A stretch of DNA of 64,000 bases from Tubiluchus corallicola (Eukaryota; Priapulida; Priapulimorpha; Priapulimorphida; Tubiluchidae): the NCBI GenBank assembly GCA_030141605.1, contig JAQGDQ010000147.1, positions 126,001 to 190,000 of the forward strand, read 5' to 3'. Position numbers and translations under genes: made by a program. Shown piece by piece: positions 1 to 13,850 of this stretch. The stretch's first letter is position 1. Every line of letters begins with the position of its first letter. The notes beneath the pieces are model-generated. The model made no database searches. It was given only the letters and a program-made list of their open reading frames with translations, and was not told the origin of the DNA.

Positions 1-3000
1 GTAAGTGATTAGTAACATTGCAATTGATGGTCTAAATTGCTGAAAAATTTTCGTGTCTCATTTTGTCGTAACAAAAACCAAATAGAAAAAGAAAAAGTTA
101 CATATTGAAAAACATTACAACTTATGCATTGTTTATATGTGAAACATGTTTTTATAGATGGATGCAGCTAAGGGCACTTGTACAGTCATGGCTTCCAGTG
201 GCAAGTACAATGTTAAATTACAGCTGACATTTCCACCGACATATCCAAATAATGCAGCGCCATCTTTCCAGTTCCTAAAATCCACCACAGTTGATAATGT
301 GACTAAAAGCAAACTTCTCAAGGTAACCATAACCATGGCTTTAAAGTTTTTTCAGTGAGAAACGCGACTTTAGTTTTAGGCGTAAAAAATAAGAAGGGCC
401 AGTGAACGGTAATTTGTAAATATTGTGTATATGGACCATTTGTTTTGGTTGTTGACATTTCAAATGTGCAAAACTCATAGAGTGTTAAACATTTTAATGT
501 TAGTTGCACAATACACAATGACATTGATACAATGAATAATAAATCTGATGTGTCTCAGCTTTTACTTAATGTAGGTGTTGCGTGAAACTTCAGCACAGCA
601 TGTTAAGAAAAACAGAACTTGTCTAGAACCTTGTTTACGACAGCTTATTGCTACGCTAGACGGGATTATGGTAAATATTAACACTGAAGTATATCTTTCT
701 TTTTGATACAAACGAAGATTCAGTTAGAGCAGGTCTGCATTTTTAGTTGTTGAGTATGTTTAATCGTTGAAAATATTTAACCATTGCTTTTACGAGTGGT
801 TCACTTATAACATAGATTTATGAAATGTGTTTTCTTGTGAATTTTTGTTCTGATTTTTCTTCCCTTCCTGACATTAGGAACGGAAAATGAGAAGATAGTA
901 AATGCTTAGGTAACTGCTGGAAAAGTGTTTTTGATAAATTTGTCTGCACCTCAATTGGCCAAGACACTTCTGACAGTTTAGTGTTTCATTTTAAAGGGCT
1001 ATCATGGTGATATAATACTCTTTGGTCTTGTCACAACATTCAATATGATAAGTAGGTCCACCATTCAATGCTTGTTGTCAGTTTGCACTGTATAAAAACG
1101 TCCCAAATCATACAAAAGTTGTCAAATGCATTCTAAAAAATCTTAGTAGGATAAGATGAATAGCTGATTACGGGTTGAATAGTTGATTTACGGGTATTAT
1201 GCTTGGCAACCAGAGTTAAGCACTGGTCAGTGAATAGACACCAAATGGTGGATCACATGGGTGATTGCCGGATTCGATACCGTCTCGGCAATTTCATTCG
1301 CCATGCTGATTTTTGTTGTTTACCTCTTAGAAGGATGCACTCACATCCAAGTATAGCTATCATGATTCACTGTTTCTATAGTCTTGAGTATGTGCCATAT
1401 TTTGGTACTTTCATTCACATTAATTAGACAGATTATGCTTTAACTGCTGGATTCTGGCTGGCTTGCAATGTACAAATTGTATAAAAGTGTTCACAGCATG
1501 GCTACATTCAAGGTCTTTTACTTACTATGTAATTTAAGCCACAAATTTTAACTGGTGTATAGTATACCACATTGAATTGCACTCTTTCCTGAATTTACAC
1601 AAATTACTGTAAATTCTATTTAACACACAACTAATAAATGTAGATTTGATGCTTATTGTATAACTAATCAAATGTTGTGTTTTTCAGAGTAAAGATAGTG
1701 ACAATTCTGAAAGTGGTAGTCCATACAGACAGCCCATAGTATCGCAAGTTGGTCGTGTTTCTTCGTTTTCCAGTTATGCGTATGGTTTTCAAGACACTAC
1801 GGTTCCCTTTCCTAGGACATCTGGTGCTCGTTTTTCCAAGACTGGTGTGCTGAATAAAACCAATATATAAACACTAAGTACAGCACTAGGTCAACTGCAT
1901 AGAGTAAAACTAGAATCATTATTCAAAGTTTTTAATTTTTCTTTCATCAATTTGAAGCTTGTTTCACAATGAACTGACAAGTTACTGCAAAGATACTTTT
2001 GAGCTGGTTTTATAACATATCTTAAGATAAGTGTATTGGTGTTGTACTGGATTTTATGAAAACCATCCAGTATAATAACTAAGAACTCTTCGGTTTTTAT
2101 TTAGCCACAGGTAAACACAGATGAGAGATAAATATTGTATCTGTCAAACAAAATTATTATAGTAACTATCAATCGTTGAAAGTGATTGATAATTTAAATT
2201 TCGATGACATTTTTTCTCCTGCAGTTTTTTTGCAAAGGATTTTCTTTTATTTATTTTTTGGTGCAGATTCACACTGTATCTGATATGTCAAAAGATTCTG
2301 TTTTACTCATGAAAGTAACTCAGTAGCAGCACCAAAAACAGCAAACCTCAAGATAAATTGAAAATTTAAAAATTTCAGAAGAATACCACAATATTATTTT
2401 TAAAAAGATTTTTATTGTAACTGATGACATTTTAAGAACCATGCTTATTCTCCTTTTCAGATCACTATAATCATATTGTGGGATTCTTTATAAAAGTCAG
2501 TTGATTCTTGACATAAATAACTTTTTAGTCATGAAAATTGAAAATCTTTAATAGACTCAATTTGCAAATTTTCTTGTTTTTCTTTGTTTCAGGAGTGCTC
2601 GTGTGTTTTTCTCGTCCTTCTGGTTTTACAAGAGTTCCGGGGGCAGAAATGACGCCTCGTGCTTTGTCGGCACTTGCTGCATTCGTTACACAGCACCCGA
2701 TCTCAGTGCCGGCTCCGGCATCCATCTATCAGCCAAGTGCTCGAAGTCCAAGCAAGGATGATCGCATCTCCATCAGTTCGTTTTACTTTGAAACGGTACT
2801 TATGTTTTATATGTTGAAAGCTAATGTAAAGAATGTGTGCCCTCATCCTCAACTGTATGTAACTTTTCTGAAATTATGGCAGTATATGGTTACCTTTAAG
2901 CAGAAACATATGCTGTGCACATTTGTTGCAGACTCATGACAAAAATTGATTGGAGCTGCATAGATCGAAAAGCAGTTAACAGAAATTTTTTCTGCTTTTG

Positions 3001-6000
3001 TCATTGTCAGTCAACTGTGGAACTTTAGTTGCAGTGATCAATGAACAAGAAGTCAAAAGTGGTGCCATCATCAGTTGCAGTAGTTTCCTAGTAATTGTTG
3101 CATTCATTTAAGGTTTTTACCTTTTTATAGCATACTGTTTAGAAGGTGCTACATTTCAGTGAAGCCATGTACAGTTGCCTCCTTAATTGCACTGGGCTCT
3201 GCTTTATTTATTCTACATTCACAATATTTTCATTTTGCTTGTAGAATCTCAAATTACAATATAAGTTTATAGTGACATTTTAACTTTGGAAACTCTCCAT
3301 CATCTGATACTAATGCTTGTTAGGTATTGAATTTGTGGCCTTGCGTACTCTAAATTCTGGCAGTAGATTTAAGTTGGGACCAAGTAAATATCTGGGTGGT
3401 TACTTGTGTGCTACAAGCCTAATCAGTAAACAGTTGGATGTGAGTCAGTGGTTCAAAACTTGTTCTCGGTAGTTTCATCTGCCATAAAGTTGTGGCTATT
3501 TGCTTTTATTTGTTGAGAGAGGATGTATACACATCTAAATGTGACTAGAATACTTCTGCCAGTCCCGTATCTTTTCTTAGAGGCTTATCCTTCATGTTTT
3601 TTTCTGATTTAGCAAAGAATGCGAGGAAAGATGAAGAAGAGACAACAAAGAGAAGCCAGCCCAACGAAAATTGAGTGCAAATGTGGATCTGTCGTGTTGT
3701 ATGATGCAGCCAAACTGGAACCTGTTAATCGGAAACTTGCAGAGCTTTATGTGTATGTTTGCTTTGCTGATCTATTATAATTGTATATAATGTTAGTATT
3801 TCATGTCGTCATTAACAATGTATGACTGTGTTTAATGCAGTTGTCAGCGAGTGCCAGATGAGGCATAAGTTATGTGGTGTCTAAGTCAGTAACTTAGTGG
3901 TTATTGTGTGCTAAGTTACCAAAGTTAAGCATGAACAGTAGATGGATGGGTGGCCTTTCATGTGCCTTTGCATCTTAGAGAGGGATCCCATGTCTGAATG
4001 TGGCCTGAGACACCCTTCTGGGTACAGTTTCTCTTCTTATTGGATTAACATTTATAATGAGGTAGACTTCAATTCCGCCACTAAGCCTTAGAGATGTATT
4101 TTATATTGCAGCATGTAGAGCGCCGACCTGTGTAAAAATTAAATCATAACATTTAGTTGAATTTTGGTCCAATGAAGTATTTAAATAATTCAGTTTTTTT
4201 CCTTCCTGTAAATTTATTTAACTTATTTTCATTTTTGGATGTCATTTGGTTTTTCAGTCGCTCAGTTTTGCTTTTCAAGTAAACATTATTTAGTGCTAAA
4301 ACAATCATAAATATTTAAAAAAGTGTTTAAGTTCATACATATGCTATATTAAGCCTAAAATAAAAAGTGCCCGTAATTTACTATAGAAATTCGATCATTT
4401 GACTTAATAATGACCACATTGCATTCATTTACATGGTTGTTCACAATAATATGTTGTTGCACGAATTGCCTGGCATGTTATGCTTAGTTGCTTTTGTACT
4501 TTGAATAACTCCTGTTTGTGGTAGACAGATTTTAAAGATCTCAGTACTCTGAGTATAGTAAATATGTAATTTATGAGAGATTTTGACTATGGTTAATGAT
4601 TATGGGATTCTTAAATTGAATGATTGTTCAGATGATCGACAAATTGAGGTTTTTTCCATTATATAATAATGTGTTATGTTGGCGGTTTAGGTTGAATCTG
4701 TCAGATATTCCTGAGATGTGCAACAGAAATGCTGCTGCTGCAAATTCTGTAGGGAGGAAAGATTTAGTGCAGGTATATATATTTATACAAGTTGCTCTTC
4801 TGTGCAGCAACAGCTTTTGAAAGTTTGTTGGACTGCCTAGTCCTTTTTATTATGATGCTATCATTGCCTTGTGTAAAGCATCCTTGTTAGATCCAAAACA
4901 GGCCTATCTAATTTATTACAAACAGTGGTGGTCTTAAAATTTAAAATTTTGTGTTTTTCCAATTTATGGCAAATTCGAATTAAGCAATTAAATAGCACCT
5001 GTTTTTCATATTTATTTTTTGTTTATTTTGTTTATTGAATACCATGTTTGTTACATTTGTCAGTCAGACGAAAATTTCAGCACCATTTACTAGTTAGGTA
5101 GTCTTCATACGGAAGACAATTTTCCAAACGATTATGCTGTAGGGCAGTGCGATATTTGAGGCAAACAGAGCATAGTGACTTTTCGAATTTGCTCAGTTGT
5201 TTTGAAGGCCGTTTATTTGAGTAATGTGAAAAATTTCATGTTATGCTGTCTTCATGTTTTTAAGTTCAATTACTACTGGTCAGTATTTTAATGTGCAGAA
5301 TTGTTTTCATGTCTGAAATATGGCCCGTAAACTGTGAAATGAAACAATGCTTGTTTTAAGTAAATCATCAGTTTACAAATGTCACCATTTACACTCTGTC
5401 TTATTTTAGTTGTGGTCAATAGCAGCAATTGCCTCCCACGAGAAATTAAAACCAAGTACAGATCCAGATCAAGAGCCTTGGGCATTCCATCCATTTGGTC
5501 GGGAAATGTTACAATCGTTGTAAGAGGTTTTTTTTTATTTAATTCTAATTTTACTTTGATATTATTATTAGACTTTAGCCATGGTTTCAATCTTGTTTTA
5601 TAGTTGATTTGTATTTGCTACATGAAGCAGTTGTGTTAATTAAAAAAGTGCGACTTCTAATGGAATTTATATCTTCTGTACATTAACGATTCATTTCAAT
5701 TGGTTTTACAAGGTGATTAAAAATTCCTGCCATGAAATTTTGTTAATGTTAACAAAATACATCTAGTAATAATAATAATAATGATCATATTAATAATGAT
5801 GATGATGATGAGAATGATGATGATAATAATGATAATAATAATAATAATAATCTTTTTTGAAGTTGATTTCATAATCAATGGGTAATACAAGCCATGAGGC
5901 ATTTATCATTGATTCCAATAATGTATAAATAACGAACTAGAATTCCATAATAGAAATAATTATTGCTAACCTGTTTTATTTTAATTATAACATGCTACGC

Positions 6001-9000
6001 AGAGTAACAATTTGAAAAATTTACCATTTTTAACAGGTTCCATTTTTAAAACATTTGTTATGATATTATAGTATCAAACCAAGAACTGCCCACACAGGAA
6101 GCATGCCTATTATGCATTTTAAACTACAATGCCTTTCCTATTAAACGTGTTTATGATTTCAGCTTCTGATGGTAGTTGCTTTCTAGTTTTTAAAAAAAAG
6201 CCGAATCTGAACTGGCCATTCATCCATTCACGTATAAAAGTGTTGGATTATATGTAGTAAGCAAACCATGAAATTTTTATTAAGCCACTTTCCACTTCAG
6301 AATTAAGCATTATATTGGAATGAAGGATGTGCAGACGTTAGCGATGTTATGTTGTGTTTTCAACTCTGATCCTTTACCTGATCAACACCGGCGAACTAGC
6401 AGAGTAAAAGGTGATAGTGAATCTTCCTATAGCGTAAGTAGTATTCATTCACTTCATTATAGCATTTACACCTTTACAGGATTAGAAGTTTGAAATATTT
6501 TTTCACCTTATGTCAAGATTGTACACAATGCAATTTGATTAAGTTGGTATATAGTTTTATTGTAGATGTGTATTTACGTAAATACTTCATTATTATCATT
6601 ACTCTTAATTTCACAAGATTGTAAAATGGTAAAATGATTTTGCACTTATTAAATTTTGGAAATCAAACTATACTAAAAAAAGTAATAAATGAATTGGTTT
6701 GTCTGAGCCTGAATTTGAACCAGGACATTTTTATACCAAGCATCTTTGCCATAACTACTACACATCTCCTTGTAATGCATGTGATATACTGATAATCAAA
6801 CGTCTTTTATTCATCTCTTAGCTTATTTTCACCGTTTTTACATTTGATTTCTTCTGGTCTCTGTGGTTTCAAAAATTTCACATTTCTTCACTTTATTATT
6901 AATCAGTCATTTTAATACTAAGATAGTAATTATGATTCACAATTTTCTGTTGGTTGTAAATTAAATACAAAAATTAATCTAATTAATCACTAATTGCTCT
7001 AATGAATAAATTACACCTAAAAATTTTGGATTGGTTGTTTATCTATTGTATTGAAATCTGTAATGATCACTAGGGGCTGTGTGGCTTAGTAAGCATGTCA
7101 CTGGACACTGTAATCCAAAGATGTCACTTTCAAGTGTATACCGATTCATGACTTTTTCATCTTTCTTTAGTTTTAGTCAAATTTAGTGTCAAAAATTTAA
7201 TACATGGGCTCAGTGTACAATGCATGGACAGTGTTTGTCAAAGTGAACAGAATGTGTTATGTAGTCATTTAAAATGAAGTGAAGACTGTTTTGCTTTTGT
7301 AATATGAGACCATTTATGGGAAAAATTCCTTTCTTGTTTTCATTAATTTTTTTAATGAGATAATTGATTACCTTTACCCTTTCTATGAAATGAGAAGTGA
7401 GCTAATTAAAAATTGAATCAGATAAGGTAGATATTAGTGTGAATATTTTATATACTCAGTATAATATTTTTAAAATATTTTTTTGTTTAGCCGTCATTTA
7501 AATATTGGACAATGCCTAAGGTAACTGGAAATGAGTTCATTAATGTAATTAATTACTGTAACCAACTGCATCTTATGTACTAGTGTAGCAGATCTTTTAA
7601 ATTTTAATATATGAGAAGGAAAAAGGTATATCAATAGCTATGTATTGTACAGTGTTTATAAAGCTGACTGAAGACAATAATTATTTCTGTGTCTTTTTTA
7701 GTCTTCTGGCTCACCATATCAAACTATACATCCATCAGACACAAGCTTGGATGGATGGGGAAACTCAGGTAAGGATCATTAACAGGTATTACCATTTCTA
7801 GATCGAGTTTGCTATAAATTTATGAACTATTATTGCTTTAGCAGGTGTAAAAGTACATTTCAAATTGTTTATAAAATCAAAAAATGAAAAACAAAAGCAT
7901 TTTTTATATTCCATGGCTCAAAGCGAGATCATGACTGAGTAGACAGGCATGCTGCTTTCAATCGGTATGTGCTGGTATGTAGTTGCCTGGGTTCTATGCC
8001 AGCTTGCTTCAAGTGGCATCATTTCTAAATTTTGGCTGTATACCTCATATGTACATCAGAACATCTGGTCTACACAGCTTTGTTAGTTCAGCGGCTGTTC
8101 TTGAAGGGTAATCCTTGATGAACCAAGCTCCGGTCACGTCACGAACATCTCATTGAATTGGCAATGACGTTGAATGCTGGATTCCGGCTTGCAATGTGCA
8201 GACATTTTTTATTTCATTTTCAGTTTTAGCAAATTCCTGTCATTGTTTTTCCAAATATGACCAAGCAGAAAATGTTAGCCAACTCTGAACAATAGGTTAC
8301 AACTGTGGAACAAAGTAAATACAAGAAACAAGCATACTCACATTCACTTGTGCTCTGCAGAATATGTGAGGGAGTCAGAAGCAAAATTTGTGATCATTAC
8401 ATTCCTGTTTAGTTTGTGTGGTCCATAAGTTCTGCGAAAGCAGCTTTGAGGACGACAAATACATTGCTCAAGAATGGTGGACATTCTCTGTTTAGTGTAT
8501 GCTAGATGAGTAATTCTATTACTGTTGCTGTTAATAATTGTCAGCATTCTAATTGCAATGGGAATTCTGTATTAGTATTTCAATTGCAAATACATGTGGG
8601 CTGGGAAGGGAAGAGTTCCATAAGGAAGCAACACTGAGCTCCACATGAAGTATTTTGGTTTCACGTTGACAGTGGGTTGTCAGAGTGAAAAAATTCCATG
8701 AGCAAGAAAGTTTCTTGTAGTAGCAACTCTGGGAAACAACTTAAGGTTCTTACCAGTTTGAAAAGTTCTACATGCTTGAATGTTTGCTTTAGTTTGTAAT
8801 TCTTTATCGCCTTTCATTGATCAGCTGTATGCAAATTACAATCACGTTCCTTAAAATTTGAAGAATTTTTGACTCATCTTGATTTGTTTTAGTGTCTTTC
8901 ACGCTTCGTCGTACAAGCAGCTGGTCTGAGCCATTGGACTGTGGTTTTTGGGCAGATGTACAAAAGGTTAAACAGGAAAAAGAAAAAGAGACACATCATG

Positions 9001-12000
9001 CTAATATGAGGTATGCTGGACTGTATGTCAATGAATTGTAATACGATTCTAAGAATTATAGTCATATCCAAAAGTCTAGTCACTCGAAGTTTCATGTACA
9101 GTTATTATCTGTATAAAACCAAGTTATGCTTAAAAAGTTTCAAGGATGCATGTACTGTGAAATAAAAGCCCTTAAATACAACAAAGGTTTATTCAAATGT
9201 AGCAGTCTTAGACTCTTCCTTACCCGACTTTTCTCATTTTATTAATACTGCATTTATGGAAAGTTGTTTTTGAAAATGTGGATAACTGTAGCACATTATA
9301 CTGTTATTTACACAGGTGGTATTATTTTAGGTAAGATAATGGCCACATCTCTCTAACTGTATATCCAACTTGGTGTTTGTCTGTTTCACCGATACTAACC
9401 AGATACATTATCACTGAAGAGGTCAACTCCTGGTCACCGATTTATTTATTTATTGTTTTACATTAGTTGCTGAAACAAATAACTGAAATGAAACTAAATT
9501 TGAATGAAATGAAAACAAGAACAAGATTACCCACCGACTTCACTGACTGGCATAAACGTGTTTCATTACCCACCAACTTCACTGACTGGCATGAACGTGT
9601 TTCATACTAGAACAAGAGTACTACTATTATGTTCCAAATATAATGAAATTTGGCAGGAGGCTGAACATATAGTTTAGTTGTGTTTATGTTTTGTGAGTTA
9701 GAGAATTACATGTAGGCATGCTTCTGGCTTGGTCTGATTCAGTTTATGAGTTTATTTGAACTTTTGCAGATTGTTAGATCCAGAAATGACTGGTCAATAT
9801 GATGCATTTAAGCAGATATATGCAAACATACTGTATTATTGGGGGCTGCACCTAAAACGGGCGGAGGTTTTGAAGTTTGTGTCCGGAATGACAGAGGCTC
9901 ATAAAGGAATAGGTATGGAAGAATTGTAGGATCATATTTAAATTTGGAGAATTTCTCTGACAAACAATGTTATGTTAAGACTAAGACGACTTATGGAATG
10001 TTTCATGGCAAACTTATGAAAGTGTGGATCTTTATTTTTGCCACCTTGTTTTTCATTATTGCAGAATTTCATACGCTATGCCTTCACTGTGGAAAAGCTA
10101 TACGAGGAGCACAGTGTAGCAGTTGTAGAAACTATGGTCTTCGTTGTGCCATCTGCCATGTGGCTGTCAAAGGTACTCACAACTAGCTTGTGATAAATTC
10201 TTGTTTCTCCTGCCATATTACATTGTATTACATGTAATTTGACTGATTTGAAAGCATGTAATTAATTGTTTGCCTGATTAGCCAAGTTAAATATGTGATG
10301 AGTATAAATTCCATTGTCAGTGAAGTTACATAAATAGGTGACATACATGGGTACATCTAAGTGCAGGAGGGGGGTTAGGGGACAACTAGTGCAAATAAAA
10401 TCCTCTAGGGATTTTATCCTTAGCTGATTGTTAGTGATTCGACTTTTGCTAACACCTTTTTCACTGTTTTTGCATTTGCTCTTATATTCATATTTCCTGG
10501 AATCTGATGATCTAAAACTGCACTGATTCAGAGAAAGCAATTAATCACAGCAGACTTATAGCTGCAGGTAGCTGATGATGCTAATAATGAGATTGTACTT
10601 CCAGCTGCCACATTTTTCAACTTAAATGAGCATTATAGTTTATCAATTACATTCTACAAAATGTTTTGCAGGTAAAAATAAATGCTTATCAATCACAAAA
10701 ATTATGCAAACCATGTCAACAAAAACAAGCCACTAAAGTAAACTGCAAACTGTACATTTCATTCAATAAGAAATGAGAAATTTTATTTCATTTAATTAGA
10801 GAGAGGGGGGAGGGAGAGAGATGGAGAGAGAAAGAGATTTTTGATTTACTTCTTTATTTCAAACTTTCGTTCATATCATATCTTTAAAAATATATACAAC
10901 GAAAATACAAGTAAATAAACACACAAGCACACAAAGTGAACAATATTACAAAAAATAATAATAATAATAACATTTCGCATTGGCTTCAATCATTATATCA
11001 ATGAACATCAACAATGTAAAAATTAAGCATACAATATCCTTCTCCAAATCCTTCTTACACTGGAAGTAAATAAAGCAACACTACCGAATATCGTTCTACA
11101 TAACAAGTTTTCACTGTTTGAAATTCTAGTATTCAGGCTGTAAATGCTTTTCCTGTAAATAACATCAAAGTACACTAATTTATGTGTCACAGAAATGTCC
11201 CTAGCACTGTGATCGAACTGGTAATTAAAAAATTTACGCATTGATTTATTGTGAGCAACCTTAAGTTTTTTCAGATTATAATTATGAAAATGCCGCCAGG
11301 TAGCTATACAGTAGAAGCTATTACAATAAGTATTGAATAGACATGTTTTTACAGCATTGGTGCAATAATAAAATTTACGGCATAACTTATTTGCTCGAGA
11401 GTAATAAATGCCTACTTGTCGTATGATATCTAGATCGTCTCTGTTGTCCCTAGAAATGATGTGACCAAGATATTTTTCATTATCACGAGGCTCAATAACA
11501 GATCCAGCTAACTTGACTGTTCAGAACTCAAAGTTGCTCATATTGTTAGGCGTTATAGTCAGAAGCTTAGTTTTGTCAATATTAATTAAAATATCAAATT
11601 TTGCTGCATAATCAACATATGTATCACATAATTTCATCAGAGCAGTTGTCGCGGTACTTAATAGGCAAATATCGTCAGTGTATGTCAAATGATTGTAATA
11701 AATATCTGCAATTTGACATCCAAAATTACTAGAGGCTAGATTTTCACTAAGTTCTCTAAAGTAAAAGTTAAACAGAAGAAGAGACATCTTTTCCCCCTGC
11801 CATACACCATTGTCAAATTTAAAAATCTCAGAGTTACAGTTGCCCCTCACCAGCATGCCTTGATGGGTGTAATAAAAAACAAGTAAACGAACAATAACGT
11901 TTGGCATGTCAGTTTCAATGAGTGCTAAAAACAGTTTAAAATAATTAATTCTATCGAAGGCTTTGGAGGCGTCTAAAAACATTATATGTACAGTACTCTG

Positions 12001-12470
12001 GCGGTCTATATAATAGTCTACTACTTCTTTTAACATGTTAATACATAACTCAGTACCCAAATTCTCCACATAACCAAACTGGTTAGGTGTGGCAGGTAAA
12101 CAATCAGCATAGCAATTCAATACAGCAATTTCTAAAAGTTTACTAGAGACAGAAGATAAAGCGATGTGTCTGAAATTATTTCTGTCTGTTATATTTCTAT
12201 TTCTGTCGAGAGAGAGAGAGAGAGAGAGAGAGATTTAGTGAACACTCCTGTAAGCCTGCCTGGTTTTCTTCTACATGTCTTATTGTTTAAGCATAATTAT
12301 GATTTATTATAGGTCCAGCAAACTTCTGCTTGACCTGTGGTCATGGTGGTCACACATATCACATGATGAACTGGTTTTCTAAACAAGTGGACTGCCCGAC
12401 AGGTTGCGGATGTAAGTGTCAAGATGCCAACATTTTTGCAAATGAATTTAGTTCAGAATTTAATAGTTAG
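1..12470 (+). CDS. WDR59: WDR59, GATOR2 complex subunit (3' 13 exons, 5'-truncated by window)
   Basis: WDR59 is a subunit of GATOR2, which relieves GATOR1 inhibition of mTORC1 at lysosomes in response to amino acids. Coding exons read by eye: 158-322, 575-670, 1688-1844, 2593-2795, 3613-3752, 4691-4772, 5410-5519, 6301-6433, 7702-7768, 8893-9010, 9770-9912, 10065-10172 and 12313-12470 (TAG). All phases join, giving 559 residues. The first two exons hold the RWD domain (YPNNAAPSFQF; CLEPCLRQL). A linker follows with PFPRTSGARF, SALAAF and SISSFY, then VGRKDLVQ, EPWAFHPFGR and VQTLAMLC. The last two exons give the Cys/His-rich C-terminus (CLHC, CSSC, CAICHVAVKG, FCLTCGHGGHTYHM, CPTGCGCKC). The order matches vertebrate WDR59 as I remember it. 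Base 1 (GTAAGT) is the donor of the preceding exon; the beta-propeller lies off the window. The protein runs 16 residues past the final CKC. Confidence 0.93.
1200..1490 (+). repeat. SINE-like dispersed repeat, copy 1
   Basis: Intronic block with the family motifs: CTCTTAGAAGGATGCACTCA followed by CATCC, and the tail CTGGATTCTGGCTGGCTTGC. The tail is shared with 8170-8210 and the central motif with 3390-3600, 3890-4060 and 60400-60650. Confidence 0.55.
3390..4060 (+). repeat. SINE-like dispersed repeats, copies 2 and 3
   Basis: Two copies flank WDR59 exon 3613-3752. The first (3390-3600) has GAGAGAGGATGTATACACAT then CTAAATGTGACTAGAA, and TCTTAGAGGCTTATCCTT. The second (3890-4060) has CTTAGAGAGGGATCCCATG and GAATGTGGCC, with an upstream AAGTTAAGCA..GGATGGGTGG stretch faintly like 5S rRNA. 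Confidence 0.5.
5767..5852. repeat. AAT/GAT trinucleotide repeat
   Basis: Imperfect (AAT)n and (GAT)n run in a WDR59 intron. It creates a spurious poly-Ile frame on the minus strand. Confidence 0.9.
6693..6790 (-). repeat. tRNA-like (SINE) fragment
   Basis: On the minus strand this carries GGTTCAAATTC, an exact-looking Pol III box B, about 45 bases after a weak box A-like stretch. There is no clover-leaf acceptor stem, so it is a tRNA-derived repeat rather than a tRNA gene. Confidence 0.4.
7070..7180 (+). repeat. tRNA-like (SINE) fragment
   Basis: GTGTGGCTTAGTAAGCATG resembles a box A region (TGGCTTAGTNNG) and is followed by CACTGGAC and a degenerate box B (CTTTCAAGT). Likely the head of a tRNA-derived SINE in a WDR59 intron. 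Confidence 0.4.
7930..8210 (+). repeat. SINE-like dispersed repeat, copy 4
   Basis: WDR59 intron. Contains GTATACCTCATATGTACATC, TCTTGAAGGGTAATCCTTGA and the tail TGCTGGATTCCGGCTTGCAA, all matching the other copies of the family. Confidence 0.55.
9529..9606. repeat. 39-bp tandem duplication
   Basis: Two adjacent 39-bp units (9529-9567 and 9568-9606) beginning ACCCACCGACTTCACTGACT, differing at only three positions. It lies in the WDR59 intron before exon 9770. Confidence 0.9.
10798..10840. repeat. GA-rich microsatellite
   Basis: Interrupted GA/GGA tract in the last WDR59 intron. It lies just beyond the 3' end of the antisense LINE relic; a second GA tract lies at the other end (12209-12232). 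Confidence 0.8.
11023..12190 (-). pseudogene. LINE reverse transcriptase relic (CR1/L2-like) in WDR59 intron
   Basis: Read on the minus strand, 12120-11524 is open and carries a non-LTR reverse transcriptase: QFGYVENLGTELC, FLDASKAFDR (first catalytic Asp), NGVWQGEKMS (degenerate NGVRQG motif) and YTDD, the F/YADD active-site box. The open frame ends at a TGA at 11521-11523, but the same frame continues below it (VKLAGSVI, NEKYLGHIIS) to a typical LINE C-terminal tail ending near 11023. The copy is 5'-truncated and inactive. It is antisense to WDR59 and separates the two exons that encode the zinc-binding C-terminus. The clade is a guess from motif style. Confidence 0.85.
12209..12232. repeat. 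(GA)n microsatellite
   Basis: Twelve uninterrupted GA dinucleotides just upstream, in LINE orientation, of the 5' truncation point of the LINE relic and about 80 bp before the last WDR59 exon. Confidence 0.9.
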
Positions 12471-13699
12471 TCAAATCAAGATCAGGCTAGATGAATAGAT
12501 AAAAAAGCAATTTTCTATTTGTTTAGTTGGGATGGGGTGTCTATATGCCATTTCTGTAAATATTGTTATACATTAAATTGTAGTCTGTATTGCTCATTGT
12601 AGCTTGTTTTTGACTTTATCTTTAATGTATATTAGAATGATGTATTAGTGGCTTTAACAAGACTGGCCTTCTATACAATACTCTCATCTGCTTCCTTTCC
12701 TCAATTCTTCAGCTTTTTAAAATGTGTTCGTCACTGTTGTTCCAGAATACCAATTGTTTAATTTCAGTAAATCGGATCTGATGCATGTAACTAGCCCTGT
12801 TTGGCCACACTTGAGAGAGTTATTATTGAGACAAGCTTTAAAAACTAGTAGAAAAGCTAATGATTTGTAATCTTACGTAATGAATGTGTAAAACATGTTA
12901 ATTCAGTAAACGTCTGTAGTGGTACCCCAGTTTTAAAGTAACTAAGTCCTAATGGCTCCTGTAATACATATAATTATATCTGTAAATTTGGCCACTCTTT
13001 GTCTATCATTTTTTTTACCAATGTACTATCCACCGGCAGCTTCTATTACAGTTTTGCACCTTTTATTCTGTAGCAAACAATGGCAGGTTTCATAGATGCT
13101 TTGCATGCTGATCTTGGCCTGTTACCTTGGTCTAATCACTGTAGTAGGCATTAGTAATAGCTGCATGTTTAAAATTGACAAATGTGTTAGGTTATTTAAG
13201 CTTGCGCTGTTTTGCTTACTGTGCCTTTGTTTGTTCCCATCATATACCTGATTTGTCAGGTTTTATCTGTCATTCCGCAAATGTGACAAATTCGTTAATC
13301 AACTCAAGAAGTTTATTGTACCATCACTGAACAGAAAAATTAATAAAGCTTCATATATAAAAATGAGTCATGCATTGACGTGAGCGTTGCTTAAAAGGTG
13401 AATGTACCTGTGCTGAGGTTACATCGTTGAATAAACTTTGATTAGTATATAATTCTCTTTTGCACTTTTCCTTGTAGGTGCATACCCATTCTTTGCAATA
13501 AATAATGCACAAACGAATGATTAATAGTAGCTGTCTCTGTGTGAGACGGGAAGTTTCTTTTACATTAACAGCAGACTAAAGTAATTGACCTTTCTTGGGT
13601 GTAGTAATCAATGTGTGACAACATTCACAGCTTCTTTATTACATATGACAGAGGATTTGTTGCTTTGAAGCTGCACGTTCTTTTTTTCATTTTCAGTCA

Positions 13700-13850
13700 A
13701 GACAATGAGGCAGCTAATTAGCTACCCAAACAATCAATCAGCCAACCAGTTAATCGATTAGTCAGTCAGTCAAAAGAGCTTCCAAACAAGCCACCTGTCA
13801 ACCAATCAGTTAGTTGTTCAGTCAGTCAGTCAATCAGCAATTTTTAAATC
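13700..13850. repeat. Degenerate CAAT/CAGT tetranucleotide repeats
   Basis: Two clusters of CAATCAATCAGCCAACCAG-like and CAGTCAGTCAGT-like 4-bp units separated by about 30 bp. Confidence 0.7.

Noticed and set aside
13700-13850. CRISPR-like regular short repeats (CAATCAGT clusters)
   Set aside because: Units are 4 bp, have no unique spacers, and the DNA is eukaryotic.
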